Shown here piece after piece: positions 53,674 to 62,836 of a stretch of 64,000 nucleotides of DNA (positions are counted from its first letter, which is position 1; every line of letters starts with the position of its first letter). The DNA is taken from NCBI RefSeq assembly GCF_004208525.1, contig NZ_SGIT01000006.1, forward strand, positions 1-64,000, written 5' to 3'. The position numbers were made by a program, and so were the translations under genes. The DNA is from Sphingobacterium corticibacterium. Its GTDB lineage: Bacteria; Bacteroidota; Bacteroidia; Sphingobacteriales; Sphingobacteriaceae. Under the pieces are notes generated by a model. The model did no database searches. It was not told the DNA's origin and was given only the letters and a program-made list of their open reading frames with translations.

Positions 53674-54285
53674 ATGAAGGATTTTTGGGATGAACGGTAC
53701 AGTAAAAAAGAATTCGCTTACGGAGAAAATCCAAACGAGTATTTGAAAGCAAAGTTCTCTGGTATTCCTGTTGGCAAGGTTTTGTTTCCGGCAGAAGGTG
53801 AAGGCAGAAATGCTGTGTTTTCGGCAACACTTGGTTGGGATGTTTTTGCATTTGACCAAAGTGAGGAAGGCAAGAAAAAAGCGAAAATATTAGCACATAA
53901 AAACGGGGTACCGATCAACTACATTGTTTCGGATATGGAACACGTCAACTATCCCCAAAATTCCTTTGATGCTCTGGTTCTCATCTATGCCCATTTCTCA
54001 TCGGAGAAAAGAAAAGAATACCATCAAAAACTCGGTTCCCTACTCAAAAAGGGAGGGCTGCTGATTTTGGAAGGTTTCGATAAAAAGCATGCGGAGCAGC
54101 AAAAACAGAATCCCAAAGCAGGAGGTCCTAAAAATGTTTCCATGCTTTATGATCTGGAAGAATTAAAGTCTGATTTTAAGGAATTTGATTTTACCGAAGC
54201 TTATGAATGCACAATAAGTTTAGATGAAGGTCTTTATCACGTCGGACAGGCGGCAGTAGTCAGAATTTTAGCAATTAAAAAATAA
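53674..54285 (+). CDS. SAM-dependent methyltransferase (TehB/thiopurine-type)
   Basis: A 203-aa class I methyltransferase: FWDERYSKKEFAYGENPNEYL (typical TehB-like start), motif I replaced by LFPAEGEGRNAVFSA (about 35-49), VFAFDQSEEG (acidic ribose-binding position) and LLKKGGLLILEGF. Relatives methylate small thiol, selenium or tellurium compounds. 3 bases after the rhodanese gene; a role in volatilising or capping reactive sulfur species is inferred. Confidence 0.8.
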   Translation: MKDFWDERYSKKEFAYGENPNEYLKAKFSGIPVGKVLFPAEGEGRNAVFSATLGWDVFAFDQSEEGKKKAKILAHKNGVPINYIVSDMEHVNYPQNSFDALVLIYAHFSSEKRKEYHQKLGSLLKKGGLLILEGFDKKHAEQQKQNPKAGGPKNVSMLYDLEELKSDFKEFDFTEAYECTISLDEGLYHVGQAAVVRILAIKK

Positions 54286-54290
54286 GCGTT

Positions 54291-54500
54291 ATGAAAAAGA
54301 ATTTAGGAACAGCAGACAGAGCAATACGTATAATTATAGCAGTGGGTATTGCCGTATTGTACTTCACAAATGTTATATCGGGAACATTGGCAATCGTGTT
54401 GGGCATTTTAGCGGTGGTATTTTTACTTACCTCATTCATCAGCTTTTGCCCCTTGTATCTGCCTTTTGGTATCAACACTTTAAAAAAGAAAAGAAGATGA
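54291..54500 (+). CDS. DUF2892 (YgaP-like) membrane protein
   Basis: A 69-aa protein with two transmembrane helices and the family start MKKNLGTADRAIRIIIAVGIAVLYF, ending CPLYLPFGINT. DUF2892 domains are often attached to rhodaneses (YgaP), matching the context. Its TGA overlaps the next ATG (54497-54500). Confidence 0.85.
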   Translation: MKKNLGTADRAIRIIIAVGIAVLYFTNVISGTLAIVLGILAVVFLLTSFISFCPLYLPFGINTLKKKRR

Positions 54501-54730
54501 AAAGCTATTTCAGAAGCTGGAATTTAATGCGTGTGCTGAGGTTAGCATTGAGCATTCTCGTTATAGTACAAGGCATTATAGCAAAAGAATGGTTGCTTGC
54601 AGGACTGGGCGGTTTGTTCTCGTTAATGCCATTGCTGAATATAGGTTGTTGCAGTGACTCGGGATGCAATACACCCCTGCCGAAAAGCAATAAAAAAACT
54701 GAAGAAACATCGTATGAAGAAGTTCGCTAA
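54497..54730 (+). CDS. Small membrane protein with cysteine cluster
   Basis: A 77-aa protein. One or two helices (MRVLRLALSILVIVQGI, LLAGLGGLFSLMPLL) and then NIGCCSDSGCNTP, a Cys-rich loop that could bind metal or carry persulfide. YgaP-TM/DUF2892-related by pattern. Coupled to the preceding gene by ATGA. Confidence 0.75.
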   Translation: MKSYFRSWNLMRVLRLALSILVIVQGIIAKEWLLAGLGGLFSLMPLLNIGCCSDSGCNTPLPKSNKKTEETSYEEVR

Positions 54731-54947
54731 GAAAAATTTACTTACCATAACTGGTATGATTGTCGGAGCAATAGCAGGTTATCTCTATTGGAAATTTGTT
54801 GGTTGTCATTCGGGAAGTTGTGCCATCACATCAAATCCAGTAAACAGTACCCTTTACGGCTCTGTTATGGGTGGACTTTTATTTTCAATGTTGAAAAAAT
54901 CAAAAGCCAAAATTCAAGATAATATTCAAGAACAAATAAAATGGTAG
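54714..54947 (+). CDS. DUF6132-like small membrane protein
   Basis: A 77-aa protein with two helices; GYLYWKFVGCHSGSCAITSNP and LYGSVMGGLLFSM fit DUF6132, common beside rhodanese/YeeE genes in Bacteroidota. It overlaps the previous gene by 17 bases and the next by 7. Confidence 0.75.
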   Translation: MKKFAKKNLLTITGMIVGAIAGYLYWKFVGCHSGSCAITSNPVNSTLYGSVMGGLLFSMLKKSKAKIQDNIQEQIKW

Positions 54948-55504
54948 AATTTATAAAACAGCCGTGGCCGTGGTATATAGCAGGTCCGTTAATCGGTTTA
55001 ACCGTTCCCACATTGTTAATTTTAGGTAACAAATCGTTTGGTATCAGCTCTTCACTACGCCACATCTGTGCTTCGTGTATGCCAGCAAACATTCCATTTT
55101 TCAAGTATGACTGGAAAAAAGAAGTATGGAATTTATTTTTTGTATTCGGTATATTCCTGGGAGGAGCAATTGCCATCAACCTTTTGTCAAATCCCAACCC
55201 TATCGAAGTCAATCCAAAATTAGCCTCAGAGCTTGCAGGATACGGTATCACAAACTATAACAACTTAGTGCCTGAAGATATTATGAACTGGCAATCGCTG
55301 TTTACGCTGAAAGGTTTTTTGTTAATGGTTGTCGGTGGTTTTTTAGTGGGGTTTGGAACACGCTATGCAGGGGGGTGTACCAGCGGACACGCCATTATGG
55401 GGTTATCTAACCTGCAATTGCCATCCTTGATTGCAACCATTTGTTTTATGATCGGAGGCTTTATTATGGCGAATCTCATTTTACCGATCATTCTTTCACT
55501 TTAA
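54941..55504 (+). CDS. YeeE/YedE-type transporter, first half
   Basis: A 187-aa protein with four to five helices. Family motifs SSLRHICASCMP and GFGTRYAGGCTSGHAI carry the conserved cysteines that pass thiosulfate through the channel in YeeE (TsuA). The transporter is split into two genes here, this one and the next. Confidence 0.87.
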   Translation: MVEFIKQPWPWYIAGPLIGLTVPTLLILGNKSFGISSSLRHICASCMPANIPFFKYDWKKEVWNLFFVFGIFLGGAIAINLLSNPNPIEVNPKLASELAGYGITNYNNLVPEDIMNWQSLFTLKGFLLMVVGGFLVGFGTRYAGGCTSGHAIMGLSNLQLPSLIATICFMIGGFIMANLILPIILSL

Positions 55505-55515
55505 TCAAAATAGAA

Positions 55516-56016
55516 ATGCAACAAAATATAGATACAGAAAAAGATTTACAGCTTCGAGAGTTTGACGCTATGTGTGTAAACGAAAGCCGTTTAGGACACA
55601 AATGGTATCACAATTTAAAATACCTGATTGTAGGTATATTATTCGGAGTTGTATTTGTAAAAGCCGAAGTAGTGAGTTGGTTTCGCATACAGGAAATGTT
55701 TCGGCTGCAGTCGTTCCACATGTACGGAATTATAGGAAGTGCCGTAGTAGTAGGAATGATTTCCGTCTTTCTGATCAAGAAATTCGACATCAAAACTGTT
55801 TATGGCGAAAAGATAGCATTTCATCCAAAGAAATTTAGCAAAGGACAGATTTATGGCGGCTTGATATTCGGATTGGGCTGGGCGGTTACAGGAGCTTGTC
55901 CCGGTCCGTTGTTTGCACAGATTGGTACAGGTGCAACCGTTATTGCCGTTACACTTTTGAGTGCTATTGCAGGTACCTGGGTTTACGGATTTTTGAGAGA
56001 GAAGCTACCTCACTAA
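55516..56016 (+). CDS. YeeE/YedE-type transporter, second half (DUF6691-like)
   Basis: A 166-aa protein from the ATG giving MQQNIDTEKDLQL. Helices from about 40 onward; GLGWAVTGACPGPLFAQIG is the second conserved Cys motif. With the previous gene it would form a full YeeE-type importer of thiosulfate or a related sulfur compound. Confidence 0.86.
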   Translation: MQQNIDTEKDLQLREFDAMCVNESRLGHKWYHNLKYLIVGILFGVVFVKAEVVSWFRIQEMFRLQSFHMYGIIGSAVVVGMISVFLIKKFDIKTVYGEKIAFHPKKFSKGQIYGGLIFGLGWAVTGACPGPLFAQIGTGATVIAVTLLSAIAGTWVYGFLREKLPH

Positions 56017-56026
56017 ATCAAACTGT

Positions 56027-56761
56027 ATGTTACGATTAAAAGTATTGCTTTTTACAGCAATATGGATTTCTATTGTCCAAAATGTACAGGCACAAAGCCA
56101 TTATAATGCTTGGTTTCGCAGTACATTAAGCGTTCCTATCAGTTCAAAAATTAAAACGGATGCAGAATTTCAGCACAGGCGGCAGAATGGTTTTGAAAAT
56201 GAAAATATGTTTGATCGGAACCTGATGTTTACACTAAGAAATTGGCTGCATTATCAGCACAATTCGGATTTAAAGTTCTCTGTTTCACCATTTTCATATT
56301 TTTCCCATTATAGGGTTATTCAACACCAATCGGATGAAACGGCAAAGCCCAGTAATGAAATACGTTTTTCGGTAGCAGCAGAGTGGCAACACAAGCTATT
56401 TGAAAAATGGTACATCGTAGACAGGAGTGCAGTTGAGTATCGTATTTTCAATAATACCCAATCAGACATCAGCCGTTTCAGAAATCGTTTGGGTGTTCGT
56501 TATGATTTTACAGAACAAATTAAACTTACGGTCTATGATGAATTTTTTGTAAACGTTACAGGTACATCGAAAGCACATTTTTTTGATCACAATAGAATCG
56601 GATTTAACGTGGAGTATCACGTTTTTCCAAATCTTAAATTCGATATTGGTTATATTTATATAGTACGACAGCCACTAACTACCACAGCTAAACTCTACGA
56701 AAACAATACTTTTTTAAATCTAAGCTATCAATTAAAAAAGAAAATAAAAACATTAAACTGA
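56027..56761 (+). CDS. DUF2490 outer-membrane beta-barrel protein
   Basis: A 244-aa protein with signal peptide 1-22 (cleavage after VQAQ) and amphipathic strands typical of DUF2490: NAWFRSTLSVPISSK, DAEFQHRRQN, FRNRLGVRYDF, and an ending YQLKKKIKTLN. Probable outer-membrane protein; the role in the island is unknown. Confidence 0.8.
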   Translation: MLRLKVLLFTAIWISIVQNVQAQSHYNAWFRSTLSVPISSKIKTDAEFQHRRQNGFENENMFDRNLMFTLRNWLHYQHNSDLKFSVSPFSYFSHYRVIQHQSDETAKPSNEIRFSVAAEWQHKLFEKWYIVDRSAVEYRIFNNTQSDISRFRNRLGVRYDFTEQIKLTVYDEFFVNVTGTSKAHFFDHNRIGFNVEYHVFPNLKFDIGYIYIVRQPLTTTAKLYENNTFLNLSYQLKKKIKTLN

Positions 56762-56871
56762 TATGTAGTTCTACTTCAAGATTGTCAGAAAATCATTTTC
56801 ATTATAAATTTATTTTGTGAAAGAGATGTATCTTTAAATACAATTACTGATCAATTAGGAAAACAGTTTTG

Positions 56872-56879
56872 TAAATTTG
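56872..56879 (+). promoter_or_regulatory. Candidate -7 box before the DUF1275 gene
   Basis: TAAATTTG, 19 bases before the ATG at 56899, in an A/T-rich 137-base gap. It suggests separate transcription from the sulfur genes. No clear -33 element. Confidence 0.35.
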
Positions 56880-56898
56880 TAATAAAAGAAATCCATTC

Positions 56899-57636
56899 AT
56901 GTTCAGACATAAAGGCAAAGGTCGAACTTATACACATAACCTCAAATTAGCTTCAATATTATCTGGCGTAGCGGGTGTAGTTAACATAACGGGGGTTTTA
57001 GAACTGCATACATTAACAACTAATGTAACAGGACATTTTGCTTTTTTTTCTGAGGAACTTGTTTTAAAAAATTATAGAATGGCTTTTGCCTATCTGTTTT
57101 ATATTTTATTTTTTCTGTTAGGGGCATTTATTTCAAGTCTTGTTATGGAATGGGTTTCCAAGTACAAGCCACAAACCTCATATGTTATACCCATATTTAT
57201 TGAAATATCAATATTCTCGGCAATTACCATTTCAACATTTTTAGTGCCGAAAGAATATTCCGGATTTTCAATGATTTTATCATCTGCTCTGCTTTTCGCT
57301 ATGGGATTACAAAACGCATTAGTAACGAGGGTATCCCAATCGGTGGTAAGAACAACACATCTAACAGGTTTGTTCACTGACCTGGGAATAGAACTGTCAC
57401 AACTGTTCTTTTATAAAGACCGCCCAGCACGGATACAATTGAATAAAAGTATCTTCTTAAAGCTGGCGATTATTTGCTGTTTCTTTTTGGGATGTATTAT
57501 AGGCGGTTTTACTTATGCGTATTTTGAATTACGAACCCTTTTATTTCCAGTAGGATTACTATTTTTCGCTCTGTGGTATGACCGTATACTATTTCGGTAT
57601 TATTATCTGAAAAGAAAATTGAGAAATCCTCACTAA
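56899..57636 (+). CDS. YoaK/DUF1275 family membrane protein
   Basis: A 245-aa protein with six helices and the DUF1275 motifs GVVNITGVLELHTLTTNVTGHFAF and FAMGLQNALVTRVSQSVVRTTHLTG. Function unknown in general. Last gene of the plus-strand run; convergent with the HTH pair. Confidence 0.85.
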   Translation: MFRHKGKGRTYTHNLKLASILSGVAGVVNITGVLELHTLTTNVTGHFAFFSEELVLKNYRMAFAYLFYILFFLLGAFISSLVMEWVSKYKPQTSYVIPIFIEISIFSAITISTFLVPKEYSGFSMILSSALLFAMGLQNALVTRVSQSVVRTTHLTGLFTDLGIELSQLFFYKDRPARIQLNKSIFLKLAIICCFFLGCIIGGFTYAYFELRTLLFPVGLLFFALWYDRILFRYYYLKRKLRNPH

Positions 57637-57926
57637 CAGCTTTTTGTTCCGCTATAATTGTCTTCTAGTATCCTTGCTAGATCCGATTGCTTATAAATAA
57701 TCTTACCCCCTATTTGTATATACGGCAGGATATTGTCATTACGGTATTGCTGTAAAGTCCGTTTGCTGATGTGCAGCAGCTTGCACACATCTTCGCCCGA
57801 CAGGTATATTTCTCCGTTCATTACAGGGCGGTAGTTTTTCAGTATTTCTTCGATACGGTTTCGCAACCGAATTATCATCTCCTGTTGTTCGATGATTTCT
57901 TCGGCTTCATTCGTCAGTAAATCCAT
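57633..57926 (-). CDS. Helix-turn-helix (excisionase-like) protein
   Basis: A 97-aa protein from the ATG giving MDLLTNEAEEI. Coiled N-terminus, then the MerR/Xis-type fold YLSGEDVCKLLHISKRTLQQYRNDNILPYIQIGGKIIYKQSDL. It overlaps the upstream HTH gene by 20 bases. Such tandem pairs are typical of Bacteroidota integrative elements and may control excision. Confidence 0.8.
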   Translation of the reverse strand: MDLLTNEAEEIIEQQEMIIRLRNRIEEILKNYRPVMNGEIYLSGEDVCKLLHISKRTLQQYRNDNILPYIQIGGKIIYKQSDLARILEDNYSGTKSC

Positions 57927-58218
57927 TGTCTTTGATATTATACGGTTGTCCGGCTTCAAGCAAAGCCTTTACGTCCGAGCGTTTGTAATAATTCTTGCGG
58001 TTCAGCTTGGAATAAGGCAATAGGCCTTTGTCCTTATAGGTCTGTAAAGTCCGTTTAGTAATGTTCATCATCAGACACACTTCCTGGTTGTCGAGCCATT
58101 TCTCTTCTTTGAAAATAGACGTAAATTTTCGGGTGGTACTTTCAGTCAGTTCCAAAAGTGTCTTCAGCTCATTTGTCATTCCGTCCAATGCGGATTTCTG
58201 TATTGCGATAACTTCCAT
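57907..58218 (-). CDS. Helix-turn-helix (excisionase-like) protein
   Basis: A 103-aa protein: helical N-terminus, then WLDNQEVCLMMNITKRTLQTYKDKGLLPYSKLNRKNYYKRSDVKALLE. Paralogous to the next gene. First of the tandem pair, whose transcription would start near 58250. Confidence 0.8.
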   Translation of the reverse strand: MEVIAIQKSALDGMTNELKTLLELTESTTRKFTSIFKEEKWLDNQEVCLMMNITKRTLQTYKDKGLLPYSKLNRKNYYKRSDVKALLEAGQPYNIKDNGFTDE

Positions 58219-58586
58219 TTCTGTTTAATTTTTCGATGAAAGTTCAATTTAGAAAGGCTTTTGTACCAGGAGCATAATGTTGTAGCCATTGGCTTTGAGA
58301 GGTCGTGTTTGGCAGTTTGTTGTATGACTAAAAACGAAAATAGGATAATCTTTGGGACTATCTGTTTTTATGACTATTTAGTGGTTGGTTTACAAAGTGT
58401 TCCTACAAATCTTTGTCCATATATTCTTCCAAAGAAGATTTCAGTTGGTCTAAAAATGCGGTTCGTGAGCCGGCACAGTATTTCATTAGATGGAAAGAAT
58501 GATGCAAATCTCCTAAGGAAATCTGAAACATTCTTTCTAAAGGCAAACTGATTTTGCGTATTCCTATTTTACCGTGACAAAACTAT

Positions 58587-58721
58587 TCAGACCATCGTGG
58601 AAATTGATTTTAAGTATATCGTCATTTGATATGCTTCATTAATTGCATTAGGTGCAGACAGCGAAATGACATTTTCTTTTCGCTGTATCTCCGAGATGAT
58701 ATGATTTAATGAAGATTTCAT
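58587..58721 (-). CDS. Possible small ORF (44 codons)
   Basis: ATG at 58719-58721 to TGA at 58587-58589, helical (HIISEIQRKENVISLSAPNAI). It may be the beginning of a truncated regulator next to the HTH pair. The rest of 58219-58852 holds no supported gene. Confidence 0.25.
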   Translation of the reverse strand: MKSSLNHIISEIQRKENVISLSAPNAINEAYQMTIYLKSISTMV

Positions 58722-58852
58722 TTTCTTAGTTTATTTAATATCCTTCTTTTCCAATCTCATTGGAAAGTCGATGTATCCGATTAGCATAAAATTTATGTTT
58801 ACGATTGTCGCATGAATTATACTGTCATATGATTTTGTCTGCTTTAATAAAA

Positions 58853-60442
58853 TTAATAAGGGATATTACCTTTTCTTAATCTCAAAACAACGTTTTGAAT
58901 TTGTGGTAATAAGAGCAAAACAACAATTACCAAAATCACACCTGTTAACATCCAATCGTAATAATCTCTGGTGGCACGAGCCAATATTTGATGACCTACC
59001 ATTTGATTAAAATAACCTGAGGATACTGCTTTTGAAGTATAGATGTCGCTACCGGCATTCGCATATTGATTTTGAATATCCAGTAAGGTAGCTGGTAATT
59101 GTGGGTTCGTTTCCGTAACTGCTTCCCGAATCTTTTCGCGAACTCCTGATTTTGCAAATAATTGAAGTTCGTTATTTAGTGCCAGACTTGCTGTAAAACC
59201 AGTGAACCTTGCTAAGATGCCAACAAGCGATGCATTGATCGCAATTGCTGGCGGTGCTGATGAAGCGGTAAACGAAACAATCGGAACAAATAAGACTCCT
59301 GTTGCCACACCATAAATAAACATCGGTAAAATGAAATCAATTGTTTCGCCCTGCACAGAAACAAATAGTATCATATAAGCATAATAGATTGCCATTATTC
59401 CAAAGCCAGCAATAATCATTCTTATCAGGTTGTATCCCATCAGGACAAATCTGGAGGTAATGAACATACTCACTGTAGTTCCAAAAATTACAGACGTCCA
59501 TATCGGAATGGTGCTCAGTGGGTCATTTCCTAAAATTACTTCAAGATAGCCGTAAGCAAGTCCTGTACTTCCCTTAAAAATATAAAATGTAAAAAGTAGT
59601 AATAGCCCAATGACAAAATTCTTTGTCTTGAAAATCTGTAAGTTGATTAATGGTCGTTTAAGCTTCAATTCTCTCATGATGAATAGTGAAAGAATAATTA
59701 AATTGATTACACTAAGCGTAACAATCAATGAACTACCGAACCAGCCTAATTGTCGCCCATATACAAGGATGTATCCTAATGTCAAGATAAAAGATATATA
59801 AAACAGATAACCTATCCAATCCACCTGATAAAGTGGGATCTTTTTGGTAAATCGAGCTTTACTGTCCATGGTTAGCAATACAGTAATTGTTAGCATGAAT
59901 AGTATGACAATAAATCCGTAGAACAGCCAGTTAAAATCAAAAAAATGAATGACTAAGCTGGTAAAAATAGAATAAAAAGGAACGGCAATCTGTATGCTGC
60001 CATACAGTAGGCTAAAAGCAATCACACGGGCACGTACAGACTGTAATCTTGGAAAAATCAGCTGTAAGACGATTCCTGACATCAATGCACAGGTAATCCC
60101 CTGAAAAAACTGGCAAATAACAAACAATGTCCAATCTTTGAAATGAAAACATATTACAGAACATATTGCATTAACGGCAAGGGCAACTAATAAATATTTC
60201 CTAGGTGCAAAATATTTTATGATCCGAAAATCAAGTGCCAAGAAAGCTACCGTAGAGCCATAGATAACGACCATGCCATATTGTACATCGGTAGGCTGTA
60301 TGCCGTAAAAGCCCATCGTTGCAACCGGACTGCTGTAAAAAGCGAAACTAAACAGACAGGTCATCAGAATGGCAAATATAACGGATCTCGCCAACCATTC
60401 AGAAACCCAGGATTTGAAGATCGGTATTTTATGTGCTTGCAT
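58853..60442 (-). CDS. MFS transporter, DHA2/EmrB-like drug exporter
   Basis: A 529-aa protein with about 14 transmembrane helices. FQGITCALMSGIVLQLIFPRLQ is in the motif-C-like region of EmrB-type antiporters. A soluble segment at about 430-490 precedes the last helix. Its ATG overlaps the HlyD stop by one base (TAATG). Proton-driven export through HlyD and TolC partners is inferred from the operon. Confidence 0.85.
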   Translation of the reverse strand: MQAHKIPIFKSWVSEWLARSVIFAILMTCLFSFAFYSSPVATMGFYGIQPTDVQYGMVVIYGSTVAFLALDFRIIKYFAPRKYLLVALAVNAICSVICFHFKDWTLFVICQFFQGITCALMSGIVLQLIFPRLQSVRARVIAFSLLYGSIQIAVPFYSIFTSLVIHFFDFNWLFYGFIVILFMLTITVLLTMDSKARFTKKIPLYQVDWIGYLFYISFILTLGYILVYGRQLGWFGSSLIVTLSVINLIILSLFIMRELKLKRPLINLQIFKTKNFVIGLLLLFTFYIFKGSTGLAYGYLEVILGNDPLSTIPIWTSVIFGTTVSMFITSRFVLMGYNLIRMIIAGFGIMAIYYAYMILFVSVQGETIDFILPMFIYGVATGVLFVPIVSFTASSAPPAIAINASLVGILARFTGFTASLALNNELQLFAKSGVREKIREAVTETNPQLPATLLDIQNQYANAGSDIYTSKAVSSGYFNQMVGHQILARATRDYYDWMLTGVILVIVVLLLLPQIQNVVLRLRKGNIPY

Positions 60443-61491
60443 TATTTCCCTTTTAAAACATAAACATTGGCATTCATTCCGGCAGAGAGTTTTCCTAACT
60501 TTTCAGGCGTATCGGTCAGTTTAATTCTTACAGGAATCCGTTGGATGATCTTCACAAAATTACCTGTAGCATTATCTGGAGGTAACAATGAATAACGTGA
60601 GCCTGTAGTTGGGGAAAGTGATTCGATGGTACCATTGAATTTTTCATTCGGGAAGGCATCAACTTCTATGGATACAGCCTGCCCGATCTTAAAGCTGCCA
60701 ATCTGTGTTTCTTTAAAATTGGCCATTACCCATTTTTCCTCGGCATTGTTCACCAAAAAAGCCAATGTTTGCCCGGGTTGTATCAGTTGACCTTCCTGAA
60801 TGGTCTTTTTACCGATCTGTCCATCAAAAGGTGCGATGATAACCGTATATCGAATGTCCAATTCCTGTCTTTGAACAAGTGTTTCTTTAATTTTTATCTC
60901 TGCCTGTATCGCATTATGTTGAGCTCTAAAATCATTCAATTTGGATTCCGCTACTTGTAAAGAAGCTTTAGCCTGATCATAATCTGACTGTGCAATGGAT
61001 AAAGAAGTGCTGATGTTATCGAATTTCTGTTGTGTGGTAGATTCATCTGCTAGTAGATTTTTATAACGGTCAAATTCTTTTTGCTGCTGGTCCAATCTTG
61101 CTTTAGCTCCTGCCAATTGTGCTTTTATAACCTCAATACTTTTAAGTTGCGTTTCTTCGTTAGCCGCCAAAATCGGTAATTTGGCGTGTGAACTCATGAG
61201 CTCTGCTGATGCAGCGTCCTTTTTCAGTCCATACTCATCCAGTTGAATGACAACAAGTGTATCACCTTTTTTAACAAGCTGATTGTCCTTGTAATATATT
61301 TTGCTGATATAGCCCCCTACCTTTGCGTTTATAGGCGACAAGTAAGCATCTACCTGAGCGTCGTTGGTTTGTTCATAACGATATCCTTTAAGGAAATAGA
61401 AAGCTCCCCAAATAATGATCCCTACGAATAATGCAATTCCCAACCATTTGGTTAGGCTTACAACAATTTTATCTGTTTTATTTTTGTTCAT
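60442..61491 (-). CDS. HlyD/EmrA-type membrane fusion protein
   Basis: A 349-aa protein: one N-terminal helix (about 15-35), half-lipoyl GGYISKIYYKDNQLVKKGDTLVVI (about 53-76), a long alpha hairpin (about 85-200), the second half-lipoyl IIAPFDGQIGKKTIQEGQLIQPGQ, and a C-terminal beta barrel. Links the inner-membrane MFS pump to TolC. 10 bases after the TolC gene. Confidence 0.9.
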   Translation of the reverse strand: MNKNKTDKIVVSLTKWLGIALFVGIIIWGAFYFLKGYRYEQTNDAQVDAYLSPINAKVGGYISKIYYKDNQLVKKGDTLVVIQLDEYGLKKDAASAELMSSHAKLPILAANEETQLKSIEVIKAQLAGAKARLDQQQKEFDRYKNLLADESTTQQKFDNISTSLSIAQSDYDQAKASLQVAESKLNDFRAQHNAIQAEIKIKETLVQRQELDIRYTVIIAPFDGQIGKKTIQEGQLIQPGQTLAFLVNNAEEKWVMANFKETQIGSFKIGQAVSIEVDAFPNEKFNGTIESLSPTTGSRYSLLPPDNATGNFVKIIQRIPVRIKLTDTPEKLGKLSAGMNANVYVLKGK

Positions 61492-61501
61492 AATAGTTGT
61501 A

Positions 61502-62836
61502 TTAAAGAATTCCTACAATTGCCAATAGTCTGATATGGGTTACTTTTACGTTTGTTTGTGCTGTTGTAAGATTGAATTTTGCTTCCAATAAAGCATTTTC
61601 TGCTTCCAAAAGATCGGTCAGTAGTGATTCTTGATTTAGGTAGCTACTTCTGATAACACGGACAGTTTCGGTGGTTTTAATAATATTTTGTTCTGCCGTT
61701 TCCACGCTCTCCAAAGCCTGTTGTTGCTGTAAATAAACTTCTTTTATCTGAAGGGCGATTTCGTGCTTCTTCATTTCTGCTTTTTCTTTAGCCTGATTGC
61801 TGACAACCTTGGCACGAGCAATGGTATGTTTGCTTTTGTACAAATTATCAATCGAATACTGTACTTTAATTCCTGTCTGACCAAATCCCCAAAAGTCATT
61901 TGAATACGGATAAAAGGAAATCTGTGGATAGTTGTAATTATAGTTAGAGTACAAAGAAACTTTAGGCAATAGCGTAGCTTTCACTTGTTTTACGTTCAGT
62001 TCACTCCATTTGATGTCACTACCAGCCATTTTGTATTCTGGGGATTTGTTAAAAGCAATGTCTACATAGTCATTGTAGTCACCGTCTGTGATAGCGTTTA
62101 ATTCAATTGTATCTTCGTATTTGATTGCTAGCCCCATATCATTTTCACGTCCCATCAGAATATTGAGCCGTTGTTTGGCGATTTCAATCTTTTTCGTAAC
62201 ATCGGAAAGATTAAGTTCCAGTTGAGACAATTTCACGGAGGTTCTCAGTACATCACTCTTTAATACGGTACCGTTTTTATGCAGACTTTCTATCAATCTC
62301 AATTGCTTTTTTTCTGCTTCAATCTCTGCATTTAGAAAATCATAGAAATGCAAAAACTTATATAAATCAAAATAAGCAACTGCAACATTATATTTTACAC
62401 TATGCTTTTGCAGATCAACTTCATATTGTTTTCGTGTCTCTTCTTCCTTTTTCATGGCTACGTTTCTCTTGTCCTTACCTCCGTTGTAGAGGTTATAGTT
62501 TAAGTTGTAGCCTACTCCGTACCCATAACCTTTTACAGGCACATCTTGTGGAGAGGAGAATAATCCATTGTCGTAAATCAGAAATTTAGAATTGAGTTTT
62601 AAGTCTCCACCTACTGAAAGTTCGGGCAACAAACGGTCTTTGGCTTCCAATATTTCTATTTTACTTTGCTGAAGATTTAGGTCAGATAGTTTCAGTTGTC
62701 GATTATTCATTTCCGCAACTTTCCATATTTCTTCCAAACTTGAAGGTTCGACTTTTTCTGTATGCTGAGCGTAAATATGGGGTGCAAATAACAGCATCAG
62801 TACACCCAGAACCGGAACTGTTTTATATTGTTTCAT
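61502..62836 (-). CDS. TolC-family outer-membrane efflux protein
   Basis: A 444-aa protein. Signal peptide 1-23 (cleavage after IYAQ). Two OEP repeats, each with long helices: about 35-230 and 250-440 (LNLSDVTKKIEIAKQRLNILMG; SLLTDLLEAENALLEAKFNL). Forms the outer-membrane tunnel of the tripartite pump. Confidence 0.9.
   Translation of the reverse strand: MKQYKTVPVLGVLMLLFAPHIYAQHTEKVEPSSLEEIWKVAEMNNRQLKLSDLNLQQSKIEILEAKDRLLPELSVGGDLKLNSKFLIYDNGLFSSPQDVPVKGYGYGVGYNLNYNLYNGGKDKRNVAMKKEEETRKQYEVDLQKHSVKYNVAVAYFDLYKFLHFYDFLNAEIEAEKKQLRLIESLHKNGTVLKSDVLRTSVKLSQLELNLSDVTKKIEIAKQRLNILMGRENDMGLAIKYEDTIELNAITDGDYNDYVDIAFNKSPEYKMAGSDIKWSELNVKQVKATLLPKVSLYSNYNYNYPQISFYPYSNDFWGFGQTGIKVQYSIDNLYKSKHTIARAKVVSNQAKEKAEMKKHEIALQIKEVYLQQQQALESVETAEQNIIKTTETVRVIRSSYLNQESLLTDLLEAENALLEAKFNLTTAQTNVKVTHIRLLAIVGIL

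Larger units (their letters stand above)
34821..58218. mobile_element. Integrative-element-like segment (incomplete or extending outside)
   Basis: Integrase at one edge, excisionase-like HTH pair at the other, SSB, DUF932 and a PRTRC block in the middle, and cargo (PLP genes, GNATs, persulfide island). Base composition is uniform and more A/T-rich than 21000-33800. No mobilisation or tra genes and no att repeats were found, so the borders are approximate and it may be a remnant or part of a larger element. Confidence 0.5.

Noticed and set aside
58261..58551. Plus-strand frame of 96 aa downstream of the HTH pair
   Set aside because: No family resemblance, odd composition and no ribosome-binding or promoter support; treated as intergenic.
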